NCBI GenBank assembly: GCA_036571765.1
Contig: BROE01000023.1
Coordinates: 1,256,950 to 1,320,949, forward strand
DNA length: 64,000 nt
Origin: Plecoglossus altivelis
Lineage: Eukaryota > Chordata > Actinopteri > Osmeriformes > Plecoglossidae
Reading direction: 5' to 3'
The notes under the pieces are model-generated. The model was not told the origin of the DNA. It ran no database searches and saw nothing but the letters and a program-made list of their open reading frames with translations. Shown here in pieces: positions 27,301-40,200 of this stretch; within the stretch, counting starts at the first letter, position 1, and each line of letters opens with the position of its first letter. Made by a program: the position numbers and the translations under genes.

Positions 27301-30300
27301 GACAAATCCAAGGAAGGTTTATCCCAATGGAGAAACATATTTTAATTGCAGTTGACCATTTAAAGTACCCTTGTTGTGACAGGTGACATATATTTATATA
27401 TATTCATATATATATCTTTATTTATTTAAACATTTTGAGGGCATCGGTAGCATTACTGTAAGGTTCTTGTGGCCATTTTAAATTCCTTTATTCTTTTGAA
27501 CCCAAACTACCCACGTGAATTTATTTAGTTTGCTCATCATTACACATGGACATGTTAAAGTGGCGTTAAAATGACAAAAATTACACAGACACACACAGAC
27601 TGACACACCCACAAAGTAGGCCTCAAAACAAGTGAATTCTAGAAAGTAGAGGGACGCCTCCCCCCTGAGCACCCTGTCTCCCCCCTGCCGGGCCTACGGT
27701 CGATAGCCATTAGGCCGAGGCGCGCTGATCGATGGCGGGCCAATTTGCGGCAAGAGAAGGCGTGGGTGGCGCATAGCCACAGCTGTTTAAAGATATCAGC
27801 CATCACCAACAGCAACGTGCCCACCTTGGGGACTTGGCCAATCACATCCCCTGCCCTGCAACGACCACGAACTAGCAGGGAGAAGGTGTTAACTCTTCAA
27901 TTGCTGGCTGATAACTGGGATTGGTTTCACAGATAGAGTAGGAGACAATGTTGAATGGCGATGATGTGGAGGTTGAAAAGAGATTTCTTAGTATTTGGTT
28001 CCCTTTGCTATGATGCTGTATTCTAATTTGGAGCTACCTTTGTCTCAGTTGGACCACACTTAGCCAGGCTCTTCAAAAACTAGTCTGTTGAGGGTTAAAA
28101 TTCTATTATGAGAGCATCATTATTATGAGTGAAACGTTAGTATTTGCTCTGGCATGTTGACCCATGTGGCACCATACTGCTTATTAGACCTACATTGTGA
28201 ATCCATCTATCTCTGCCAGATACTAACGATTATTGGACAGAATGAAGCTTTAGTCTGGCAATGAAGACATTTTAACAGGAGTAATTATGTTTTACCGCCA
28301 CTGCTGGTGCTATTATCGAAAGGTTAAGGATCATTTGTGGAATAGCAAGTGTTGAGGAGAAAGAGATCACATTAACTGCATTGCTTTTAAAGCCAGTCAG
28401 TTAGACTTTTAAAGGGGATAATTGATTCCACCTAAATAGGTCAGGATAAATTGGAAAACCAAATTGGAGTGTCATTTTTTCTGAAGGAAAAATGAATTTC
28501 TGATGTTTCTGTCGGTAGCTAGGTAACAAAGATCTCCACTTACGGGAGATCCAGCAAAAATAATACATTTTAATGTTAGCGTTAACTGAAATTTGAAATC
28601 CTGAACAGGCTTCAGCATACTTCGATCTCCGCTTTGTTGGGCCTGGCTTGTATTCATCCTGACCATTTATCCCCATGGCTTTATCCCAGTGAGAACACAT
28701 GGCCTCGATTAGGAAGTCTTAGACAATGGCTGGCATTAGCATTGTGGTGCCTTGCACTGAGTTTTGGTATTGTTCTAGGATTAGCGCGTAGCGACAGATT
28801 AGCTTGGTTTGCTATGGGCCGGCGCTACGGTAGAACCCTGCTACGGGGTGATTGAACGGGTAATCGCAATTTTCCTGTTGGCACCAAAGGCTTTTTGTAA
28901 AATTAGGTGTACCTGACTCCCTCTTCCCCATCCCTCCATTTCAACTTTCATTCTGATCCAATTGGTCCCACTGCAAGTAAAAAAAAATGCCCTTGTTTAA
29001 TTTGATCATTTTTACTTATTTATTTTGTGCAAGAGTAAGCTTCAGAGGATGTCTAGAAAACAGGGACAGATCGAATTAGGATCAGGTGTAACTAATTACA
29101 ACTTCTCTCCAGCTGCCTTGACAGTTGTGTTTTTCGTCATTTTTTATAACATCCTTGTTTTGTTGCTATTTCTTCATATTTACGTCCCCGTATTAAAGGA
29201 TGACATTATTATCTTTGGCGTTGTCATGTCATTAACATAATGAGGCTAGGATATCCCCTCAGGCATCTATGTGTTTTTGTTTACAGAGAGCCACTTCTTA
29301 TTGGTGCACATGACTAGTGCAGTTTGCTTCAACTGTTTCTAAGGGGGAGAAAAACCTTCCTTAATATGACCAAACCAATGCTCAGTGTGAGAAGCAAATT
29401 TGTTTCATTTCTATTTGTTTTGTCTCGTATTTGAAGATTTAACCCTACGTAAGCTGCAGTGTCCTTCTCTGCATGTTTGTTTTGGGATTCTCTGTGCGGA
29501 GAAAGGACACCAAACATCTTCATTTAAAGACTGTTGGTTAGTAGTGTGACAGCAGGACACACTGAAAGGGTAATGAATTCCCTTTAGCAAGAAAAGGATT
29601 AGAGTCCTCAGAATTGTTACCTCTTTATGTATTAAGATCCAAAGGCCATTTTGTTTCAAAGCCTGATTGGACGCTAATGTACTTTATGGGATAAATATGA
29701 TACATGAATATGTGTCTAAATAGCCTTCAACAATATGTAAAAGAGAGACAATGCACGCTTTGGGATATGAAACATAATTGTAAATGTCAGGCAGTGAGCT
29801 TAGCCATAAAGTCCTTACGCTTTTCCATAGCTACTGTAGCTGGGGAAATGTTTGCCAGCAGAAAAACATTTCCTGGCTTTTGATTTAATTCAGGGCTAAT
29901 TAACGTCATAGCCTCAGAGGAGCAAGGGATATAGATGGATCACAACTGTGGCATGGGGCCCCCAAGTTTTTAAAAGCTAGGTCACAATTCTGTAAGCTAA
30001 GTCGGGTTCAGTAATCAAAACGACTAATAACGTGCTGATAGCATCGCGTTAATGAATATTGGATGTAAAACACACAAATGAAGCAGTCCGCAGAGCTACA
30101 GCAGTGACTGTTGTGGCTATTGTTGTAATTGCTAATGCCGTTACAAAGGGCTACCCTGATTGATCATATCATTACATAATTAATATCATGAAAATATGTC
30201 ATCCAAATACCTGACCCTCCCCCCACTCTCCAACGGTAGGAGGATAACTCAGGTTCTCTGAATCTCAAACATGGCAACCACCTCCATGAACACAGTGTTG

Positions 30301-30590
30301 ATCATCTCTGTCACCCAAGAAGCTAGTTTTTCAATGGTTTGGTTAAGTGGGATTGCGGAGAGAGTTTAGTCAGTTCAATTTGGTTTGACTGAGTGAATCT
30401 GCTTGCGTGATTTGAACTCCACCGGCAAACCAAAGTGTATCTACTTTTGAGTCTCCTGAGGCACAGCATATGATTTCCCCATCATGACTAACTGACAAAC
30501 AGGACACAGAAACATTATTTTGCTCCAAAATAATCCCAATTCAAGCAGGTTGAGTGACCGGGAAATGCATGAGAGGCATCCAATGATGCC

Positions 30591-30692
30591 TAGGATATTC
30601 AGTCTAGGTCCTAGACTGAATATCCTAAGTTATCCTAAGTTATCCTAAGTTATCCTCCTAAGTTATCCTAGACTCTAGGATAACTTAGGAGG
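30591..30692. repeat. paired inverted repeats around a 10-bp tandem repeat
   Basis: The first inverted repeat has 18-bp arms (30591-30608 and 30610-30627) separated by a single T. The second has 19-bp arms (30654-30672 and 30674-30692) separated by a single C. Between and overlapping them, CCTAAGTTAT is repeated perfectly three times (30624-30653), with a further copy at 30657-30666. Both stems share the CCTAGA/TCTAGG core at their centres. The single-base spacers mean near-perfect dyads able to extrude as cruciforms or fold as hairpins in RNA. Confidence 0.9.
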
Positions 30693-30852
30693 TGCATTTT
30701 GGAGAACAGGCACAAGGACCCCATGCTTCCATCTGAAGTGTTCAAATAAAAATGTTGTTGGCTCAGGAGAGAGGATATACTGTGCAAAATTAGCTTGTAT
30801 GTTCACAATGTGCATTTTGTGTGCACAGACAAGTTTTGAGGTGGTTTGAGGA

Positions 30853-30880
30853 TGTGTGTGTGTGTGTGTGTGTGTGTTTG
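30853..30880. repeat. (GT)n microsatellite
   Basis: About 26 bp of GT repeat followed by G-rich sequence (GGGGGGGAGGGGGG near 30890). Confidence 0.9.
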
Positions 30881-33745
30881 TGTGTATGGGGGGGAGGGGG
30901 GTTATATGTAGTGTGCTTGTATGTGTGTGTGGCAGGGGGGTGCCTTTACGTGTTGACACAATACACCAGTTAGGGGAATAGAGCAAAAGGAGGAGGACTT
31001 GAGAATTGAGTTCATGGCTGGACTGCTCAATGAGACTTGGGGATCCAGGAAAGAAACATCATTCAGCAAGGGTCTTCTGGAACTAGATTTACAACTATAA
31101 TTCTTCCCACGAGCAACATGTAGCTGCTGCTATCTCCTGCAGTCTCATGCTTGCCCAGAGGAAAATAGGGCCATGAAATAAGGAAATGTGAATCAAATAC
31201 AAAACAACTTCACAAAAGCAAACAGATTAATGACACAGACGGAGTAGCCCTCTGTGGGAATTGAGACAGTGTTTATAGTGACGCCTCAGCTTGTGCTTGG
31301 TGAGCCAGCGTGCCTCCGTATTGGCAAGGAACAGACAAAATGGCCGCCCCCTCCTTGTCTTTACAAATTGCTGTCCTTCTGTTTCCTTTAAGGGAACTAA
31401 TTGTTCAATGGGGCGTTGGTGATTTTGTTCGTTTGCGGTATGCAAATTAGGTTTATTCTCACCGCATGGTGCTTTGGCGGGGTACGATGGTCTTGTTTGT
31501 TGTTTCTTATCGAGCAGGTCTTCTGTGTAGTGGTTTATGGGATGTATTTGAGGACTGTGACTCATCATTGCATGAGCTAGCAAGACCATTAGCGAAAAGA
31601 GGGGCACAGAGATCTGATAGCAATCTGAATTATGCCAGCACATAACCCATCACACTGGAATACAAAACAACAAATACAAACCAACAAAGACTGTGTGTGA
31701 TATGTGTCTCACCCCACCATTATGTATGCCTGATGAATTATTCCTGCAATCCTTTTGCTCTGCCTCACTATTGACTGGCACCTGTCACTCAACCAGTGAT
31801 GACTGCAATTAATCAGGAAAAACCACACCAAACCTCATCAATTAGAGTTAGAACATTCTGAGATTATTGGAGCATATCAAGCCAGGAGATATCGGAGGAT
31901 GGCCTGTCAATGTGTCATGATTTATGAATGGGGAGCCGACCAATGAAATGACAGCGTTTTATCAGGCTTGACTAAGGTTTGTTAGGAGTTGACTGGGTTA
32001 AAATGGACTAGTTTTGAAGTTAAATGATCACAAGTTAAGTTCTAATCCTATCTATATGAATGACTTAAATGTCTCTGCAACTCAAACATTTAACAATAGC
32101 GTGTTCGTTTGTACTAAATGCAGAAGTTTATCATTCCAGAGGGTTTGTGGTCTCCCTCGTCCCTGTGCCCATGAACCCTGGGTAGTGTGCCACCAGTCTA
32201 TAATCTACCCTCTTATTATTGACATTTCTTATAACTTTGTAACCCTGTTAATTGTGCCACCCTTACTGTGGCAAAATGTAGCCAGAGAGAGATAGAGACG
32301 GTGAGAGAAAGACACAGCGATTCAGAGCAAGGCATTGCAAGGCGCCTCTCTTTGTACGAAAGCGAGAGAGCAAGAACAGAGCCGAGGCTGTGAGTGAGAA
32401 ACAAGGGAGACAGGGGATAGTGAGCCGTCTTTCACTGAATGAAGAAATAATATATCTTTAGATTTGGACTTTTCAGATCCTTCAGCTGCACCCCAGAGAC
32501 TCCTCTCACCACGCTGCCTCCCCAAACACCTCATCAACCCCCCTCCCTACCCCTAAGACTCACTACTATCACAAAGACCAAATTTGAGTGAATAACTGTG
32601 AGCGAAGATAAATGACCATTTTCTTTTGGATGTCATACACCTCAAATAGTTTCAATAGGGCCCCCTAAGGATAGGGCTGTAATTGCTTTTTCTCTCCTTT
32701 TGGATTAGAATTTAACTACATGTTTTCTCAGAAATCTGAGTCATAGTTTTCCCCCCCTGCTCGTTTACCCTTTAGTCTGCCCAACTTGCTCAAGAGTCAA
32801 CATAACCATGTGATCAATATTTCAGTCTTTCTGACTGAAACCTGCAATTACCCAGTCTCCCTTTCTTCAGTACCATCTGCACTTTTACAATGGAACACAA
32901 GTCCACACACAAGTGCCTTTTAACCAGGGCTGTTATATTGGAGGATTTATCCTTGTAGGAGCAAGGAGGGAGAAAGGGGGAGATAGAGAGCAAGGAAGAG
33001 AGAAACGTATTACTGATGCTGTATCAAAATGGTCCTTTTCTTTTTTGGAAAGGTAGATGTGGTTGATATGCAATGTGTTTTTGTTGCTGTTTTTTGGGGG
33101 GTCGGGACTATGCAAGGGACAGTGTGGCCAACGGAAAGAATGTAGAAAAAAGCGAATCATCTATCAAGGTGAAGAGGATGGGATGGCGTGACTGTCACCG
33201 ATGCCAGGCTTTTGTCAGGATTCGTTTTTGCCTTGAGTCCACTCTTGTTTGGCAGGCAGATTTAAGCTTGGCATGGGGTGCAGCTCTCTTTTCCTCTCTC
33301 TCCTGCTAAACCAAACATACCCAAAACTCCTGAGCTGGCATTCATTTGAAAGCTGAACAAACAGAACACGAATAAATAGCGGTGTGCATGTGCAGGAACA
33401 CAGCGCTTCACTTGCTCATGCACGAACAGACTAAAAACATATTTGCTGATATATCTTCTATGTCATGGTCTATTTTAGAAACTAAATCAACTAGATGTGA
33501 CAAACTGATTCTTTTAGTCAATGTCATCTTAAACAACACATTGGTGCCATCAAATCAGTGTTCAAACCACAGCTGTATGCTGTCTGTATAAATCTTTCAT
33601 GAGTCACAGAAATGTTGGAAAGTCTGGGTCAGAGATTCATAGAGTTGATATTCAGATCGTTGTGGTTGGGGGGCCGTGGTGTGCCTTTTAGACTAGCCAA
33701 TTCTAGAATAGGTTGTTTAAATAGTGAACTTGGAGCACAGACTAC

Positions 33746-33936
33746 CTTTGAGGTCCAGGTTCCGGGCTCCATTGGAGTGCTGAGTGACGGTGCGTGAGTC
33801 GATCTTGAGCGTGTGCACGTTGTTGGCGTCCCGAGAGACCACCACGTTGTGCCATTGATTGTCGTTGAGCGGCTTGTCGGAGTTGCCCTTCATGAGCGAA
33901 GGGCCGTTGCCAAGGTCAAATACGTAGTGGACATAC
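33746..33936 (-). CDS. nrxn2: nrxn2 exon: middle of LNS5
   Basis: This 191-bp exon enters in phase 2 and leaves in phase 1. It encodes YVHYVFDLGNGPSLMKGNSD, then KPLNDNQWHNVVVSRDANNV, then HTLKIDSRTVTQHSNGARNL and DLK. It is nearly identical to the mammalian neurexin-2 LNS5 segment as I recall it, and is the strongest single support for the paralogue call. The acceptor is cccacag before GTATGTCC and the donor is gtagtc after CTC AAA G. That donor is weaker than the gtgagt consensus. The exon has no in-frame ATG-initiated long frame, so it would be missed by simple ORF scanning. It is followed in the transcript by a 13-kb intron. Confidence 0.97.
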
Positions 33937-36009
33937 CTGTGGGAGACAAAAAAGTGGTCAGCAACAAGTGGGTAGGTTAGTATGTGTGTGCGTGAAAGAA
34001 AGAGGACGAGGGAGTGGGTGTCAAAACATGAAGAGACTGTACCCTGCAGTCATATCAGATCTATTTGCCTGTTGACGACTTATTGGTACCTAGCTTTACA
34101 ACTTTATCTTAGTTCTCTCATTTGCTCAATTGAGGTACAGTAATTTTTTATGTCTTTGTATCTATCTAATTCACTATACAGATTATTTAACTTGTTAAGT
34201 TATTTACAATGAGACTGCTTAATAAATATGCGTTCTTGGCTAAATATCAATTACTCCAAGCAAGAAATCCATTAATCTCTACATCTATTGTCTGTCATCT
34301 GTAGATCTGTTGCTCCAAAACAGGGCATTGTGGGAATTTTAAAAGAGCCTGGTATTTTTCACAGGCCCCAAGGACATGGGTTGTTGACTGTGAAGTTGTT
34401 TAGATGTGTGGTTCACGACAAATATATAAATATTCAATGGGATGTTTCATCGTCTGCCACCTAGCGTTCGGCCCACGGGCATAGCACTAGCATTCACTCA
34501 CAGCACATTAAGGAGACTCATAGAAACAAGCTAGTGTGTATGAAAGGGTTTTTACAAGACACTAAATGGCAATACAGTGGCCACTACATCCATCCATATC
34601 ATTTTTGAGATGGCCATTAGTGCAACTTGGAGTCAAGGATAGGTTTCCTATTGTATGAGGCGGCCATCATGCGAGTTAAAACACGTAGCGTTAGTTATAC
34701 CAAATTACCAAGTGTAAGATTCCCAGAAGCTAATTTTGGCTAAAGCTAACGAACCTTGTTGGTTTAGTCATTGTATCTAAACCAACACAAATAATGTGTT
34801 GGATAGCCTGCTAAGTGTAGTAATGGCTAACTGACAAGGTTATTCAGCTAATTGTTATTCGATTAAAAATTTTGAAATGTATAAGAGAAAGCACTTTTTT
34901 CTTACGGTAACTAGAAGATCTAGCAACCAGCTACAGTCTGAAATATATAGGCGTACTCTGCACAAGTTCATAAAATTCGGAAAAACATGTTTTCCAGTTG
35001 ACTTTCTGACTCTGTCCTCTCCTTCTTTCTTACACTCATATTTGATCTATTTGTCTCCATCTTGGATGTATGTTAGATCGAAGTGAAGTGGACCTCCAGC
35101 TGCTTAATAGCATGCTCCTGAAGAGTAGAATGTCCCACCTCAAGAAGGGCCCCGCATTATACAGCACCCCCCAAAACCACTCTGTCTATTTTAGTTTTTC
35201 CAAAGGTCAATATATAGGGAACACCTCTCTCTTTCTCTTCTCCCCCTCCATCTACCTCAGGGCTGACAAGGTGCCGTCTTTCATTTGTGCAGACAAAATG
35301 GTTGTCTTTTGTTTGCCTGGTTAAGACTACTGTCAGCGCGTGTTTATCCTGTCTCTGTTCCACATGTTCTTGTCTTTGTTCCTGCTGGAAAAGGCATTTT
35401 AGGCCTTTGTCTGGTAACAATACCAGACAGGCTGGGAGATACATTCATATCTCAGCAAGAACGGATGAACAGCATCGCAGGTTTAACAAAGGTATGCTAT
35501 TCGCAGACATGTTATTCAACACCGCTGTTTATAATTTAACAACTACATAAGAAGTTCCACAGGCTCAGAAAAGACATGCAGTTGACTTGATGTTTATTGC
35601 TTTTATTTGGAGAGACACCAGATATTTACCGTGGAGAACACAAAGTTTTCTCCAGCTTTGGGGGTCTTACCCCTAAAAACTGTTTTCGCCATTCATTGCT
35701 GCCATAAACCAAACTGTTTATTATTGCTCCCAGAAATTTAGGGTGGCCTTTCTCTCCAAGAAGCATTGATTCATGGCGCAGTTAGTTCACATCCTAAAAT
35801 ATTTTCCACAACTCAGCTGCCCCACATTTGCAACACCCTCCTTTTCATTTTCTTTTTACTGAGAACTGAATTTGAGATTTCATTGGACCATAAATGGCTT
35901 TCGAAATATTGCATGATATCTGGCTCAATAAACCCAGTCCTCTCAATAGTTCTGACGACAACTGTCTTAAGATCTCTTAAATGCAATGACATGATTTGTT
36001 TACGCTCAC
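33937..36009 (-). other. nrxn2 intron within LNS5
   Basis: A 2,073-bp intron with GT-AG ends. It is AT-rich, with no microsatellite of note and no additional exon seen. Confidence 0.85.
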
Positions 36010-36391
36010 CCTTTGACCAGCTCCACGACGATAAAATCGCTGCCATCTCCTGAGTTAAAGAGCAGCAGCCCGTCAGACGTAGTGGTCTTGAACTGAAAGA
36101 AGAGATGCATGGAGGCGTAGGCCTGCAAAGTGGCAAGCGCTAAGTAACTGCCTTTCGTTCGAAACGTCACCGGGTCGGCGATGATGTGGCGCATGCCAAA
36201 GCGGGCATTGAGCTCGCAGTATGAGATGTCTCCGTTCTTGCACTGGTCGAGGTAAGGGACCCCGTTGAAGGTGAGGCCCTGCAGATGCCCGATGAAGTTG
36301 GAGGGAACCACGGAGATGAATCGGCGTTCGGTCATGATGCCTGTCTCGATGTTGTGGAATTCCAGCCTGGTGTGGGCGCCAGTCATCTGGC
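36010..36391 (-). CDS. nrxn2: nrxn2 exon: end of LNS4 and start of LNS5
   Basis: This 382-bp exon is the size I recall for the equivalent mammalian exon. It begins GC CAG ATG after acceptor accag (phase 1) and ends AAA GG before donor gtgagc (phase 2). The first half finishes LNS4: QMTGAHTRLEFHNIETGIMT, then SNFIGHLQGLTFNGVPYLDQ, then CKNGDISYCELNARFG. The second half opens LNS5: DPVTFRTKGSYLALATLQAY, then MHLFFQFKTTTSDGLLLFNS, then SGDGSDFIVVELVKG. The GIMTERRFISVV segment and the ASMHLF stretch fit neurexin-2 rather than neurexin-1, which has GIITERRYLSSV and TSMHLF. The frame is open and no residue typical of the domain appears missing. Confidence 0.97.
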
Positions 36392-37161
36392 CTGGTACAG
36401 GTAAAGTGGGTCAGAGGCATGAGATGTGCAAGTAAATAGTTGGAAAATGCACCAACACATCTTAAGGAATGTTTTAGGACTGTAATTGCAACAGAAGTAC
36501 AAAGTTAGCTTTATGCAATTATTTTCGTTCCAATCACACAAAGGCTCGCACACTCCCCATGCACGCACACACACATGCACACACACTCACATCCCACACA
36601 TAATTTCAGCATGTCCCCCATACACTTGGCTGACAAGCTTCAAATAACATGAACAGTAATGAGCATTACCAACATCCAGATTGACCATAAATGTGCTCAA
36701 CACCATCAGCTGTACAAGGGCTCCCTTCCCCTGATACCACTGTGGCTGTGAAGAAAAAGGTTCAAACTGGCTGAAACTGAGGTCTTCAGACCACTCTCCT
36801 CACAGGTCAAACCTCGCCCCAGGGCCTCACCTTACCCTCTCCACAGTATCTCTTCTTCTCACACTTTCTTTTTTCCTCTCCTTCATCTTCTTCCTTTCCA
36901 ACCTGCTGTCACCCCAGGGGAGGGGAGGTCAGTTGCAGTCCTATCCCTCCCCATCCATTTCATTTCATCCTGCAACCCTACACCTCCTTTCTTGTCCAAT
37001 CATCATCGTTCACCTCCTTCAGTCCTTGAGTCCTCTCTTCAAACCCGGCCCAGGGGATCCAAGATGTTTCCCTGATGCCCTCCTTCTCATTTCCAACCTA
37101 CCCATTGGTCATTGTCTAACGTCCCGTTTGTGGTTCCCCCAAGTGTGCAGCTGACACTCAC
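36392..37161 (-). other. nrxn2 short intron within LNS4
   Basis: A 770-bp intron, the shortest in the window. It has a few CA repeats near 36560-36600 and a pyrimidine-rich plus-strand stretch near 36830-37030. No other feature is seen. Confidence 0.85.
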
Positions 37162-37281
37162 CCTCAACGGTGGCGTTGTCCACCGACAGCTGCAGGTTCT
37201 TGCCTCTCCTCACGACCTTCACTGTGTGCCACTCGTTGTCATTAAGCTTCTGCCCAGCAAAGAGGGTCTCTGGTCCTTTAC
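37162..37281 (-). CDS. nrxn2: nrxn2 exon: middle of LNS4
   Basis: This 120-bp exon is phase 1 to phase 1. It encodes KGPETLFAGQKLNDNEWHTV, then KVVRRGKNLQLSVDNATVEG, the central strands of LNS4. No long methionine-initiated frame covers it, so it was found by reading the reverse strand between splice signals. The donor is gtgagt after GTT GAG G. The chosen acceptor is cacacag followed by GTAAAGGACCA, which matches the family sequence KGPETL after the SS3 insert. A second AG six bases further in (gtaaag before GACCA) would give a 114-bp exon lacking two residues. An intron of only 770 bp separates it from the next exon, whereas 15.4 kb separates it from the SS3 microexon. Confidence 0.95.
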
Positions 37282-40200
37282 CTGTGTGTGTGTGTGGGGG
37301 GAGATGTGGTCACCCAGCGGCCAGCAGGGGTGATGAAGCACAGTGTAAGCTATAACCCACAGGTGAGGAACTGTAAATCTATGGAGAAAACCTGCACTTT
37401 CTCATGCACGCTCAGGTCACGTCTGTCCATTTGAGCACAAACACAACTGCATGTGCAGACACACACACACACACACATACACGCTGCATTCAAAAAGTGT
37501 ACACAGACAATGTTTGTCTGTCATTCATTCAGCATTCAAAACAACATTTAAAACTAAAAAAGAAATGTGACAAGTATCAAATTAAACAGAGACAAACAGC
37601 CCTAGAAAGATACCATCAAGTACAGAATCGTACAACCCAGAACCATATTTCTGTACTGTGTTTTCAACAGTGTGCGAGCCAATAAAGGCCAGCCGTGGAC
37701 AAAGTACTCTACACAAATGCTGTACACAGATAATTGAAAAAGCTACTTAATGAGGCCGACATGAACAAATTCCATGTACTTCATAACAGTCCAACACTAA
37801 TAAAGGCAAACAATTTCTGGAAGCACCACATAGAAATGAGACCCCTTTAAATGTCTGGAAGGACTTTCTTACCGAGGACACATTTTGGGGCACACTTAAG
37901 CTTTCTCTTTATACCAGCCAGTCGCATGTGACTCTCGCCTGTTCTTTGCCTTCCCCTCTCATGGTTCCCCCTCTTCGCTTCAGCTATAACATATTCACAG
38001 TCACGGAAGACACACGTTCACGGAGTAGACGTACGGCCGGAGTGAAACTACTTATTAAGGCTGTGTTTACAGCAGCCTCTCCTGCCGCTTTCCTCCAGCT
38101 GAACTAGGGTTATTTATATCTTTGTAATGACACGGCATCAAGTGGGCCAAGACCTGAGTGAGACTGAGTGGTGAAGAAGAGCACATCAGCAGCGATGCAA
38201 AGTGTCCATCGCTGAAAGGCAGCAGCTTGTTTTGCACGTAGGGGAGGCCAGGGATGGGGGGGTCACACTTTGACCGATGCCAGCATTTCTCAGCACCGGC
38301 AAAGCATAAAAGACTCATTTCAGTATTGATTCCAAAGCGTGAGAACTTATGTATGAATTAATATCACTTTTATCACTTTTATCAACATAGCATGTTTTAA
38401 CGTGAAGTCATACGCCAGGAAAATTACTTTAAGAAAGTGGGGGCGGGGTTGGTAGTCACTGTTTGTTCCAATGAGATGTGCAACAAGATATTATGTATTT
38501 TTTGTTTAACCTAGATATAGCAAATAATTGCAAATGTTCTTGTGTTTAAATCCCCTTTGAGTTTGATTGGTGGTTTATTTACATATAATCCAAAGCAAGA
38601 GACAAGTATATGCATATCAAGGCTTTCGATAAAGCAAAACACCAGATAAGTAAAACCTTCTAAAACAAGAACTATAGAATTTGTGTTTAGGTTTGTTTGT
38701 GAACGTTGTGTTGTGTGAATAATTAATGTTATTAGTACTAGCATTGGTAACTTCACATTGCATAATCATGGTCAGAATAGCAGGAATTACAGTTTCTAAG
38801 ATATGTAAATTGATACCCCAAGTGGTAAATCCTTTGAGTGCTCAGTTCTTGCACATACTGCACTGTGAAACACACTGTGAAACACAGTGACAACCATGCC
38901 CACCTAAACTAATGAGATAAATGTTCAGATAGCAATCACATCTTCACCTGTCATCTGATACTGAAACTCAAGCTATTCCTTTCCCTTCTTAAACAATAGT
39001 TGCTAAATAGAAATACGGTAAATGTACAAAGTTACAGAAAATATTTTATGCAAAGGTAAATAGGTATTATGATGTTTTCCCAAATGGATGACAAGAATGA
39101 TTTCATGAGGTCATATATTTGATGAGAAACATAGCATCTGTTTTAAGAAGTTCTGTGAGAACCTACCCATTAAACAACTCCGGTTTCCCCTACTTGATAT
39201 GAGTGACGCCAGTAGTTGAGCCACCTTGCCTTTTGAGTCAGTTGTAAATAAAACAGTGAAAACATTAAGTAAAAAGAAGAAGTGAAGTGAGAGCAAAAAG
39301 CACGACCCGGGATGAAAACAAATACTTCACTGTAATATGACATTCACTCTCTTTACAGGGCAAATGTGCTAGGTGGCTGACATCCCATTGAGAATTGAAA
39401 GCCCTGACTTACAGCTACTGGTAGACCTTAATATCACCAAAGACTCTACCAAAGGCACTCACCAAAGATAATGGTGATTAGAGAGGAGAATAATGTGTGT
39501 ATAAACGAAGCTATAATGAGTGGAGCACTCCAATTAACCAGTGGACCAGACCGATAAGACCGGCGGTGTCAAATTGAAGCCAGTCACTTTTATTCAACAG
39601 GCTTGTAAAAACTCTTTGGTGGGCTAACCCCTAGAACTTTCTTTAATTATCAAAAAAACTCTAATACTCTTTTAAAATGTGTTTTGTTTATGCATGAGGC
39701 AGGTCCGTTAATAAAACGCCCTCCATATCACAGTGACTGTAGTGATGTCTGGCTATGGCTGACTAGCCGGAGGTGCTGTTGTGCTATGATGAAGTATATC
39801 TTGGTGGAATGTGACCGTGCCCCCCAGTTGTGTGTGAAATGATTTAGTTTCAAGGAAAAAGGTTCCATCAATTGATGGCCCACCTTCTCTCGGCACACAC
39901 ACACTCACATAGACACCGGAGAATCGCTTTCCCATTTACCACAGTCACTGTTCGCATTGTATTTTTGTCTTGAAAAACAAGAAATTGGATGGAGAGACTT
40001 TTAATCACCCCGTATGGGAAGTAAATATTAAGTAAAAGCCTGCTAGTGGTGAGACAGAGGGTAAAAGAAAGAAAGAAAGAGAGAGACGTACAATAGACTA
40101 TTGGTGAACCGACAGACAATTAAAATGAAGTTATTTCAACTTGCGTAAAGACGAGCCAGTGACAGGCAGCAGATGCGAGAGAGAATGAAAGAGGAAAGAG

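Larger units (their letters stand above)
20697..33745 (-). other. nrxn2 intron within LNS5
   Basis: A 13,049-bp intron. Apart from short GT runs (24293-24350 and 30853-30880), the palindrome cluster at 30591-30692 and a CpG-rich patch at about 27650-27860, I see only AT-rich non-coding sequence. The longest open frame (31227-31643, minus) has no recognisable domain. Confidence 0.85.

Noticed and set aside
30591..30692. Reading the palindrome cluster as a CRISPR array or transposon end pair
   Set aside because: There are no variable spacers, the context is a vertebrate intron, and no target-site duplication flanks the arms.
31227..31643. 138-residue open frame on the minus strand inside the LNS5 intron
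   Set aside because: No domain, signal or family resemblance, no splice or promoter support. One frame of this length is expected by chance in 64 kb.
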